Source: Roseiflexaceae bacterium
GTDB taxonomy: Bacteria > Chloroflexota > Chloroflexia > Chloroflexales > Roseiflexaceae
Length of the DNA: 13,372 nt
NCBI GenBank assembly: GCA_014381165.1
Contig: JACMIM010000135.1
Span: 1 to 13,372, forward strand
Direction of reading: 5' to 3'
The notes below the pieces were generated by a model. That model had not been told where the DNA came from. It saw only the letters and a program-made list of their open reading frames with translations, and searched no databases. The position numbers and the translations under genes were made by a program. Position 1 is the stretch's first letter. Each line of letters starts with the position of its first letter. Of the stretch, positions 7,306 through 12,944 are shown piece after piece.

Positions 7306-7419
7306 TATAGCATCCCTGCCGGAGTCGTAAAAAGGAGAGGTGGGTTTTTCGGGGGCTGCGCCCCCAAACCCCCGCTTTGCGCTAACGCGCATGTTTACAC
7401 CTCAAAGAGGGATGCTATA
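7306..7419 (-). repeat. TATAGCA-ended MITE-like element, copy B (inverted relative to copy A)
   Basis: The ends TATAGCATCCC (7306-7316) and GGGATGCTATA (7409-7419) are perfect inverted repeats of 11 bases. Inside is the perfect palindrome GGGGGCTGCGCCCCC (about 7351-7365). Read on the minus strand it aligns throughout with 4927-5036. It is the better-preserved copy, about 98 bp upstream of the fabG start codon. Confidence 0.78.
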
Positions 7420-7451
7420 TCACATCATACGCCGCTCATGCTGTTGCCTGA

Positions 7452-7539
7452 TTAACTCACCTTACACAGGTGGCGCAAAGAGGATTTTTGGGGAGACGAA
7501 GTCTATCCAAACCCCACTTTGCGTAAGGTACGTGGTTAA
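7452..7539. repeat. Nested palindromic element
   Basis: Three nested complementary pairs share one centre: TTAAC (7452-7456) with GTTAA (7535-7539), ACCTTAC (7459-7465) with GTAAGGT (7523-7529), and CGCAAAG (7474-7480) with CTTTGCG (7517-7523). The direct repeat CCTGATTAA occurs at 7447-7455 and again at 7562-7570, on either side. The inner CGCAAAG-G-rich motif resembles that in the TATAGCA elements, so it may be a decayed relative. Confidence 0.5.
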
Positions 7540-7581
7540 ATGACGATTTTGTTATCTGAAACCTGATTAAGAATTCTTCAG

Positions 7582-7669
7582 CAGCGCCTGCCTATACAAT
7601 CACGCCGAGCCACGCCATTCAAACGAGCTTGTCAGAGCACTAGGCAGGCCAAAAACTAGGCAAGCGCTG
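7582..7669. promoter_or_regulatory. Inverted repeat with two competing right arms upstream of ugd
   Basis: GCCTGCCTA (7586-7594) is exactly complementary to TAGGCAGGC (7641-7649). The overlapping CAGCGCCTGCCTA (7582-7594) matches the complement of TAGGCAAGCGCTG (7657-7669) at 12 of 13 positions. The second right arm covers the expected -35 position of the ugd promoter. This suits a multi-site operator, though a decayed repeat is equally possible. Confidence 0.4.
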
Positions 7670-7680
7670 GTGATAAATCT

Positions 7681-7689
7681 TGGTATACT
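7681..7689 (+). promoter_or_regulatory. Extended -10 promoter for ugd
   Basis: TGGTATACT is an extended -10 (TG-n-TATACT). The -35 position, near 7661-7666, is poor, as tolerated by extended -10 promoters. It would start transcription near 7696, giving a leader of about 95 bases before the TTG start codon. Confidence 0.45.
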
Positions 7690-7789
7690 GCGCGAATGAA
7701 CCTGACATGGTTCGTCATTATTTTGTCATCCTTGCCGTCTATGCTAGCCGCAGCATGATGTACTTGTATGGATGTATCAGGAGGCTATT

Positions 7790-9118
7790 TTGAGGAATAT
7801 TTGTGTCGTCGGAACGGGCTACGTTGGTCTGGTGACTGGCGTGTGCTTCGCCGACCTTGGCAACAATGTGACGTGTGTGGATATCGACCCCCGCAAGCTC
7901 GAACTGCTACGTGCTGGCAAATCGCCGATCTATGAGCCGGGATTAGAGGAATTACTTGAGCGAAATATTCGTGCTGGCCGTCTCTCCTTTACCGACAGCT
8001 ACACGATTGGCTTAGATGGTGCCGATTTCGCGTTCATCACTGTCGGCACGCCCATGGGTAATGATGGGTCAGCTGATCTAAAGTATGTGCGCGCCGCTGC
8101 TCGTAGTATCGGCGAGGCTATCTCCGGCAGCGTGATTGTGATCGACAAAAGCACGGTGCCAGTCGGTACTGGCGACATGGTTGCCGAGATTATCCGCGAA
8201 CATGCCCGCGTCGACCTGTCCTTCGAGGTGGTCTCGAATCCGGAGTTCCTGCGCGAGGGTTCGGCCGTTAGCGATTTCTTTAAGCCCGATCGGATCGTGT
8301 TGGGCTGTTCGAACCGCGAGGCGGCTGAGTCGGTGGCGACACTTCACGAGGTGCTGGGCACGTCGGTAATTATCACTGATTTGCGCACCGCTGAAATGAT
8401 TAAGTACGCCTCGAATGCGTTTCTGGCGACCCGCATCTCCTTTATCAACGAAATTGCCCAGATTTGCGAGAAGCTTGGCGCAGATGTCAAAGAAGTTGCG
8501 CGCGGTATGGGCGCCGACCGACGGATCGGGCCGCACTTCCTTGACGCCGGCATTGGCTATGGCGGCTCGTGCTTCCCCAAGGATGTGCTGGCGCTGCATC
8601 ACATGGCCGCTACCGCCGGCTGCCACCCGCAGCTGCTTCAGGCAGTGATGGATATCAACCAGGATGCTCGCACCCGCTTTGTCGCCAAGGTCGAGACACT
8701 GCTTGGCAGCCTGGAAGGTGTAACTGTTGGCGTTTTGGGCCTGGCCTTTAAGCCAAATACCGACGATATGCGCGAGGCCCCATCGATCGAGATTATCCAG
8801 GCACTCCAGGCCAAGGGTGCCCGCGTCAAGGCCTACGACCCGGTATCAATGGAGCACGCCGACGACATGCTGCCCAGCGCGACCTTCTGCGCCACCGCCT
8901 ACGACGCCGCCAAAGAAGCTGACGCGCTGCTGATCGTAACCGAGTGGAATGAGTTCAAGCAGCTCGACTGGGAGCGCCTCAAGCGCTACATGCGCCGCCC
9001 AATTGTGGTCGATGGCCGTAACCTCTACGATCAGGGCGAGATGGCCAAGCGCGGCTTCGTCTACTGGGGTGTCGGCCGCGGCACGCAGCCACAGGTCGAA
9101 GACGCTGTTCTGGTGTAG
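7790..9118 (+). CDS. ugd: UDP-glucose 6-dehydrogenase (442 aa)
   Basis: UDP-glucose/GDP-mannose dehydrogenase family enzyme, oxidising UDP-glucose to UDP-glucuronate with two NAD+ for envelope or exopolysaccharide synthesis. The N-terminal Rossmann motif is NICVVGTGYVGLVTG (residues 3-17). Other family motifs are YEPGLEELL (48-56), STVPVGT (121-127), NPEFLREG (150-157), K205 and N209 in the central helix, and the catalytic cysteine C261 in GYGGSCFPKD. The C-terminal UDP-binding domain follows (LGLAFKPNTDDMREAPS and VVDGRNLYD). I choose TTG at 7790 over ATG at 7772: AGGAGG (7779-7784) sits five bases before the TTG, and MRNICVVGTG matches the family's usual N-terminus; the upstream ATG would place that Shine-Dalgarno sequence inside the gene. 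The gene has its own promoter and a hairpin at its 3' end. UDP-ManNAc or GDP-mannose dehydrogenase is less likely. Confidence 0.93.
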   Translation: MRNICVVGTGYVGLVTGVCFADLGNNVTCVDIDPRKLELLRAGKSPIYEPGLEELLERNIRAGRLSFTDSYTIGLDGADFAFITVGTPMGNDGSADLKYVRAAARSIGEAISGSVIVIDKSTVPVGTGDMVAEIIREHARVDLSFEVVSNPEFLREGSAVSDFFKPDRIVLGCSNREAAESVATLHEVLGTSVIITDLRTAEMIKYASNAFLATRISFINEIAQICEKLGADVKEVARGMGADRRIGPHFLDAGIGYGGSCFPKDVLALHHMAATAGCHPQLLQAVMDINQDARTRFVAKVETLLGSLEGVTVGVLGLAFKPNTDDMREAPSIEIIQALQAKGARVKAYDPVSMEHADDMLPSATFCATAYDAAKEADALLIVTEWNEFKQLDWERLKRYMRRPIVVDGRNLYDQGEMAKRGFVYWGVGRGTQPQVEDAVLV

Positions 9119-9138
9119 CTGCAAGAAACCACGGATGG

Positions 9139-9177
9139 AGCAGCGGCCTGCACGCAATTTGCGCGCAGGCCGCTGCT
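9139..9177 (+). terminator. Strong hairpin after ugd
   Basis: AGCAGCGGCCTGC (9139-9151) pairs perfectly with GCAGGCCGCTGCT (9165-9177). The loop also contains CGCAA/TTGCG, so the stem can reach about 18 bp with one mismatch. It is followed by ATGTTATAATT rather than a clean T-run, so termination may be partial. It overlaps the rpsF promoter. Confidence 0.6.
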
Positions 9178-9187
9178 ATGTTATAAT
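9159..9187 (+). promoter_or_regulatory. Sigma-70-type promoter for rpsF operon
   Basis: A consensus -10 TATAAT (9182-9187) lies 17 bases after TTGCGC (9159-9164), a fair -35. Transcription would begin near 9194, giving a leader of about 93 bases. The -35 lies in the loop of the ugd terminator hairpin, so the two signals share DNA. Confidence 0.6.
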
Positions 9188-9214
9188 TCTTGCTTGTGAA
9201 ATTTATATGCTTCT

Positions 9215-9268
9215 GCCTCTCCGTTCGTGTCGATCATTCGCGCGACCGCACGTCCAGACGAGAGAGGC
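9215..9268 (+). ncRNA. Probable S6:S18-binding rpsF leader (CCG bulge hairpin)
   Basis: In the leader, GCCTCTC (9215-9221) pairs with GAGAGGC (9262-9268) as a base stem. Inside, CGTG (9226-9229) pairs with CACG (9249-9252) and TCG (9230-9232) with CGA (9243-9245), leaving the unpaired CCG at 9246-9248. Known rpsF leaders in several phyla carry a hairpin with a three-base CCG bulge that binds the S6:S18 dimer and mimics its 16S rRNA site. The position (19 bases before the start codon) and the bulge fit. The fold was found by eye. Confidence 0.6.
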
Positions 9269-9286
9269 ACCACCACAGGAGGGGTC

Positions 9287-9715
9287 ATGCGCGAGCTTCA
9301 GCGTGATTACGAGTTGATGTTTATCATCTCGCCGCTTCGCTCTAGCGAAGAGGATGTTACCACTATCACCAACCGCGTCCAGCAGTCCGTCGCCAGCATC
9401 GGCGGCGAGGTTATCTCGTCCGAGAACGGATCGCCGTGGGGCCGTCGTAAGCTTGCTTACCCAATCCGGCGCTACTCCGAGGGCGAGGCTAGCCGCCGCT
9501 CATTCAACGAAGGCTTCTATGTGCTCATGCGCCTCAGCTTGCCAACCACGCAGCTCAATGAGTTTGAGCGCCAACTGAAGCTGAATGAGGCGGTCATTCG
9601 CCACCTCGTCACGCTTGTTGATCAGCGTGGGCAAGTAGTTGGTGCAGCTAGTGGCATATCGGAATCTACTTCCGTCATCGACGATGCCGATGATACGAAC
9701 GACGACGACGAATAA
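9287..9715 (+). CDS. rpsF: 30S ribosomal protein S6 (142 aa)
   Basis: Ribosomal protein S6 of the small-subunit platform, where it forms a dimer with S18. The N-terminal strand RDYELMFIISP and the helix and sheet that follow (SIGGEVISSENGSPWGRRKLAYPI, with WGRRKLAYPI as the family signature) are clear; FYVLMRL and LNEAVIRHLVTLVD complete the ferredoxin-like fold at about residues 5-108. After it comes a roughly 30-residue tail ending in a run of Asp (DDADDTNDDDE), analogous to the acidic tails of some S6 proteins. The start at ATG 9287 has AGGAGGGG just upstream. The gene is followed by rpsR after 114 bp with no ssb between, although rpsF-ssb-rpsR is common in bacteria. Autoregulation by the S6:S18 dimer through the leader is likely. 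Confidence 0.95.
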   Translation: MRELQRDYELMFIISPLRSSEEDVTTITNRVQQSVASIGGEVISSENGSPWGRRKLAYPIRRYSEGEASRRSFNEGFYVLMRLSLPTTQLNEFERQLKLNEAVIRHLVTLVDQRGQVVGAASGISESTSVIDDADDTNDDDE

Positions 9716-9829
9716 CACACGATCAGTTTTGAATGCGATACGTGATAGAGAAGTTCGGACGTAGGCACGGTGGCTTGCACTTCGAAGCTTTTCGCCTGCA
9801 TGCGGCCTGATCAGCAAAGGAAATGACCG

Positions 9830-10129
9830 ATGAGTGATAGACGAGATCGCGGCGATCGCGGGGATCGTGGCGAGCGCGGCGAGCGCGGCGGCAACAACCG
9901 CCGCAAGTTTGTGGCCCGGCGCAAGGTGTGTATCTACTGCGCCGATAAGATTCGCACGCCCGACTACAAGGATGTCAAGCGCCTACAGCGCTTTATCTCC
10001 GAGCGCGGCAAGATTACTCCTCGCCGCCGTAGCGGCACCTGTGCCCGCCATCAGCGCGGCCTGACGGTCGCCGTGAAGCGTGCGCGCCACCTAGCGCTGC
10101 TGCCGTTTATCGCGGCGCACACCCGCTAG
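9830..10129 (+). CDS. rpsR: 30S ribosomal protein S18, zinc-ribbon type with RGD-rich N-terminus (99 aa)
   Basis: Ribosomal protein S18, partner of S6. The core runs from about residue 24: RKFVARRKVCIYCADKI, then DYKDVKRLQRFISERGKITPRR-SGTCARHQR, and ends RARHLALLPF, all family signatures. The cysteines C34 and C37 (CIYC) plus C70 and the nearby His (TCARHQ) form a zinc-binding set, the cysteine-containing S18 form. The first 21 residues are a charged repeat of Asp/Glu-Arg-Gly triplets coded by near-tandem 9-base units, which makes the protein longer than typical S18 (about 75-80 aa). Start at ATG 9830; AAAGGA lies nine bases upstream. It is the second gene of the rpsF operon, and hairpins follow 27 and 85 bases after its stop. 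Confidence 0.94.
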   Translation: MSDRRDRGDRGDRGERGERGGNNRRKFVARRKVCIYCADKIRTPDYKDVKRLQRFISERGKITPRRRSGTCARHQRGLTVAVKRARHLALLPFIAAHTR

Positions 10130-10155
10130 TGAACACCCGCGATAGACTAGCGTAT

Positions 10156-10176
10156 GGCGGCACGCTGTGTGCCGCC
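10156..10176 (+). terminator. GC-rich hairpin after rpsR
   Basis: GGCGGCAC (10156-10163) and GTGCCGCC (10169-10176) form a perfect 8-bp stem with a 5-base loop. There is no T-run, so it is more likely a 3'-end stabiliser or part of a two-hairpin stop with the next one. Confidence 0.45.
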
Positions 10177-10213
10177 GCCTGGCCTATGTGCTTCGAGCGA
10201 TACGCTTTTAAAC

Positions 10214-10241
10214 GGGCATAGGGATGTTGTTCCCTGTGCCC
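10214..10241 (+). terminator. Intrinsic terminator of the rpsF-rpsR operon
   Basis: GGGCATAGGGA (10214-10224) pairs with TCCCTGTGCCC (10231-10241): eleven pairs with one G-U, six-base loop, then TTTGTTGT. This is a reasonable rho-independent terminator 85 bp after rpsR and 21 bp before the next start codon. Confidence 0.6.
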
Positions 10242-10261
10242 TTTGTTGTACTAGCTACACT

Positions 10262-11809
10262 ATGTCGAATACTTCAAAGAAACAACAGCGCGTCAGCGCC
10301 GAGGCTCAACGAGCCGCTGTCGTTGCCCGCCGCAGTAGTGCCCGCCGCCAGCGCGAAGAGCGCCGCCAGCGCCGAATTGTGATCACTGCAGGTGTATCGG
10401 TTGGTCTGGCGCTGCTCGCGCTGATCGGCGGCCTGCTCTATGATCAAGTCTGGCTGCCCTCGCGTCCGGTTGCCCAGGTTGCGAGCACAAGCCTCAACCG
10501 CGGCCAGTACGCCCAGGAGCGCCGCCTCCAACTTGCGCGCGAACTGTATGGCACGCTCGATCTGATCGGCCGCTTCGGCTCGCAGTTCGGCGCACAGTTT
10601 GCCCAGCGCATCCCACAGCTCAACGCCGAGGCCGCCGCCCCGGCTATCCGCGCCGCGCCGGTCGATGATGCGACTGTTGGCGAATGGTCGGATCGCCAGG
10701 TAATCACGCAAGCTGCCGTTCAGCAAGGCCTTCAGGTCAGCGATGCTGAGGTCGCCCAGGCCCTGGTGTCGGCACTGAATGAGAGCTTTCCTCCGCTGCC
10801 CACCGCCCCGGTAAGCGGCACCGCTAGCATTACGCCGACCGCCGCTGTGACGACAACTGGTGATGTGACTGCCACCGCAGCGCTGACACCCACGATCGCG
10901 CCAACGGCAACACAGCAGCCCACGCCCGGTGTCGATCAGGCTCCTGGCCAGGTCGATGCGGCGCTGACCCGGCTGTATGAGGCATACAACGCGCAGTTGC
11001 TCGACACCACGCCAAACCTCTCGCGCGAGGATTTTGGCAGTGCGCTGAACGAGCAGTTTCGGCAGCAGGTATTGACCGAGAAGATTCAAGCAGGCCTGGT
11101 TCCAGAAGAAGGCTTCACGCTCTCGACAGATCCGGAGAGCCTGACGGTCAGCCACATTTTGGTCAAGGTGGAGCTGGCAGAAGATGCCAGCGAGGCTGAT
11201 CGTACAGCGGCCTTTGCCGCCCGCAAGGCCAGCGCCGAGGCAATTCTTGCCGAGGTTCAGGGCGGGGCCGATTTCGCCACCGTTGCCGGCGATCGCTCCG
11301 ACGATCTGACCAGCCGCGAGAACGGCGGCCAGCTCGCCCCATTCGATCAAGAGGGTAAAACACAGGACGGGGCGCAAATCGACCCGGCCTTTGTGCAGGC
11401 GGCACTCGCGCTAACCGAGGAAGGGCAGATCGCCGATCAGGTCGTCCAGACGCCGTTTGGCTGGCATGTCATCAAACTTGACAGCCGCATTGTGCCGACC
11501 AAGGAGCAGCAGCTTCAGCAGGCGCGATCAGACGCATTCGATCAATGGATTGCGCAAAAACGCACTGAAATTGGTGTGAACCGCTTCCCACCGCAAACCC
11601 CCACCGCCACGGCCGCGCCGACAGCACCGGCCGATGCTGTGCCGCTGCCCACAGCGCCACTTGGCGGCGTGCCAACGGTCGTTTCCGACACAACCACGCT
11701 GGAACCGCCAGTGGCAGAAACGCCCACGGCGGAAACGCCCACCGTTGAAGCAACCACCGCCACAACGGCGACGTCCGTCCCCGCTCGTACCGTAACGGCG
11801 ACGCCGTAA
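10262..11809 (+). CDS. Membrane-anchored PpiC/SurA-type peptidyl-prolyl isomerase (515 aa)
   Basis: A parvulin-type foldase expected to act outside the cytoplasmic membrane. Residues 1-38 are very basic and cytoplasmic, and a membrane helix follows at 39-60. A SurA_N-like chaperone region spans about 75-280 but is interrupted by a Thr/Pro/Ala-rich segment (about 176-230). The PPIC domain covers 294-408, with the signatures VSHILVK, GGADFATVAGDRSDD, NGGQLAPF and TPFGWHVIKLDSR. The last 70 residues are another Thr/Pro-rich tail. ATG at 10262 is chosen because the basic-plus-helix N-terminus starts there; the frame stays open upstream to an ATG at 10154, but that part is hairpin DNA and non-protein-like. 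No Shine-Dalgarno sequence is visible before 10262. The domain calls are firm; PrsA-like and SurA-like roles cannot be separated. Confidence 0.88.
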   Translation: MSNTSKKQQRVSAEAQRAAVVARRSSARRQREERRQRRIVITAGVSVGLALLALIGGLLYDQVWLPSRPVAQVASTSLNRGQYAQERRLQLARELYGTLDLIGRFGSQFGAQFAQRIPQLNAEAAAPAIRAAPVDDATVGEWSDRQVITQAAVQQGLQVSDAEVAQALVSALNESFPPLPTAPVSGTASITPTAAVTTTGDVTATAALTPTIAPTATQQPTPGVDQAPGQVDAALTRLYEAYNAQLLDTTPNLSREDFGSALNEQFRQQVLTEKIQAGLVPEEGFTLSTDPESLTVSHILVKVELAEDASEADRTAAFAARKASAEAILAEVQGGADFATVAGDRSDDLTSRENGGQLAPFDQEGKTQDGAQIDPAFVQAALALTEEGQIADQVVQTPFGWHVIKLDSRIVPTKEQQLQQARSDAFDQWIAQKRTEIGVNRFPPQTPTATAAPTAPADAVPLPTAPLGGVPTVVSDTTTLEPPVAETPTAETPTVEATTATTATSVPARTVTATP

Positions 11810-11821
11810 AGGAATGGATGA

Positions 11822-11873
11822 GTTGTTGCTGGTTTTGGCGTCATGCGTCCTAATCAGCAACAACACCTTTTTG
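11822..11873 (+). terminator. Hairpin plus T-run abutting the next start codon
   Basis: GTTGTTGCTG (11822-11831) pairs perfectly with CAGCAACAAC (11855-11864) around a 23-base loop, followed by ACCTTTTTGT up to 11874. AAAGG at 11808-11812 could extend pairing with CCTTT. It begins 13 bases after the ppiC stop and ends one base before the ATG of the PH-domain gene. It reads as a ppiC terminator, or as an attenuator for the next gene. Confidence 0.6.
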
Positions 11874-11874
11874 T

Positions 11875-12789
11875 ATGAGACGCTGGCCCCCCTCCACTTC
11901 TATACAGCGTTGGCTCGGCGCAGCGCTATTGGCCCTGGTCTCGGCTGCCGCTGCCTATGCAGGCATAGGTCTCTATGCGGTATTTGCAGTCGCCCCTGAG
12001 CAGTGGCTGATCGACCTCGCATTGTATGGTCGTGTGATCTTGTTTCTGGCGTTACTTGTGCTTGCCGGCGCGCTAACCTATCGGGTTGCGGCGGCATTCA
12101 CGCTTAGCTATGATCTTGACCGCAATGGCCTGTATATCAACTGGCTTGGTAATCGTGCGGTCGTGCCGCTCGACCAAATCTTACATCTGGATATTGGCCT
12201 TGGCGCTGCCGCGCAGGGCTGGAACCCGCTCAACGCGATTGGCTACTACGCCGGCCAGCGCAGCCTGGACGACGGCCGGCTGGCGCATCGCTTTGCTACT
12301 GCGCCAAACACCCGCGCGTTGATCATTCACACCAGTACGGCGCTCTATGCCATTTCGCCCAAAGATACCGAAGCATTCGTGCAGGACTTAGAGCAGCGGC
12401 GCAACCTGGGCGCGGCCAAGTCACTGGCTTCAACGGTCGAGCCGGGGCGTATGTTCTTATACGCCTTTTGGCACGATCCGATCGTGCGTCGGCTGCTGCT
12501 AATGGCCTTTGTGATCAACCTTCTCGTGATGGGCCTGCTAGCTGCCCGTTATAACGACCTCGCCCTCATTATTCAAATGCGCTACAACGCCACCGGCGAT
12601 GTGGTAGCAATGCTGCCGCGCCACGAGGCGTTGTTCATGCCATTCGCTGCCTTTCTGCTCAGCCTGGTCAATATGGTGCTTGGCCTGCTGCTCTACCGCT
12701 CGCAGATGCTGGGAGCACGGCTGCTGCAAGCGGCCTCGGTGCTGGTGCAAATCCTCTTTGGCATTGCCGTCATCACGGTGCTGCGCTGA
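11875..12789 (+). CDS. PH-domain-like membrane protein, five predicted helices (304 aa)
   Basis: Two membrane helices (about 12-37 and 45-68) lead into a bacterial PH-like domain (about 72-172), recognised by YDLDRNGLYINWLGNRAVVPLDQI, then a GYYAGQ-x-DDGRL loop, RALIIHTSTALYAISP and EAFVQDLEQRR. Three more helices follow (about 205-223, 252-274 and 281-302). Bacterial PH-like membrane proteins of this layout have no assigned reaction; they are thought to bind partners or act in stress or envelope functions. Start: ATG 11875 is the only plausible one, since a stop in the same frame occurs at 11851-11853 and no other ATG lies near the N-terminus. No Shine-Dalgarno sequence is seen; a hairpin T-run occupies that place, so it may be leaderless or coupled to ppiC. 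I am sure of the topology and less sure of the exact family. Confidence 0.8.
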   Translation: MRRWPPSTSIQRWLGAALLALVSAAAAYAGIGLYAVFAVAPEQWLIDLALYGRVILFLALLVLAGALTYRVAAAFTLSYDLDRNGLYINWLGNRAVVPLDQILHLDIGLGAAAQGWNPLNAIGYYAGQRSLDDGRLAHRFATAPNTRALIIHTSTALYAISPKDTEAFVQDLEQRRNLGAAKSLASTVEPGRMFLYAFWHDPIVRRLLLMAFVINLLVMGLLAARYNDLALIIQMRYNATGDVVAMLPRHEALFMPFAAFLLSLVNMVLGLLLYRSQMLGARLLQAASVLVQILFGIAVITVLR

Positions 12790-12827
12790 TTTCTCCTGTA
12801 GCCCCGTTAGGACATACGCAAATAAGC

Positions 12828-12863
12828 GGCTTGGTGGAACTCTACTCCGCCAAGCCTCTTTTT
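12828..12863 (+). terminator. Rho-independent terminator after the PH-domain gene
   Basis: GGCTTGGTGGA (12828-12838) pairs with TCCGCCAAGCC (12846-12856), eleven pairs with one G-U, seven-base loop, followed by TCTTTTT. This is the most canonical terminator in the window and separates the PH-domain gene from pgk. Confidence 0.85.
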
Positions 12864-12897
12864 GCTATATTGGCGGCGAAGCTGCTGAAAACATCTA

Positions 12898-12906
12898 TGC
12901 TACAAT
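12898..12906 (+). promoter_or_regulatory. Extended -10 promoter for pgk
   Basis: TGCTACAAT is an extended -10 (TG-n-TACAAT). No clear -35 lies 17 bases upstream. It would start transcription near 12913, about 32 bases before the pgk start codon. Confidence 0.5.
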
Positions 12907-12944
12907 AGAACCACCGGAGCAGAACAGCGAAGGAGTTTTCGAAC

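Larger units (their letters stand above)
7209..7789. other. Intergenic region between fabG and ugd
   Basis: This 581-bp stretch between divergent genes carries no credible gene. It contains the fabG leader, the second copy of the TATAGCA element (7306-7419), a palindromic element (7452-7539) inside a 9-bp direct repeat, an inverted repeat with two alternative partners (7582-7669), the ugd -10 region (7681-7689) and a roughly 95-base ugd leader. A small imperfect hairpin occurs in that leader (AATGAACC at 7695-7702 with GGTT and CATT at 7709-7719), followed by ATTTTG. Confidence 0.6.

Noticed and set aside
7209..7367. Upstream extension of fabG
   Set aside because: It runs into the repeat copy B and the FabG fold begins at ATG 7208, which has a ribosome binding site.
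8078..8626. Minus-strand open frame inside ugd
   Set aside because: The plus frame has full UDP-glucose dehydrogenase motifs including the catalytic cysteine; the antisense frame has none.
9716..9829. Possible remnant of ssb between rpsF and rpsR
   Set aside because: No frame in the 114 bp shows SSB motifs and stops occur throughout.
9840..9895. Short tandem 9-base units at the start of rpsR, considered as a separate repeat locus
   Set aside because: They are in frame and encode the Asp/Glu-Arg-Gly extension of S18, so they are described with the gene.
10274..11377. Long open frame (367 codons) on the minus strand inside the ppiC gene
   Set aside because: It lies wholly antisense to a gene with clear domains, has low-complexity Arg/Gly/Ala-rich translation with no recognisable motif, and is expected from high GC at third positions.
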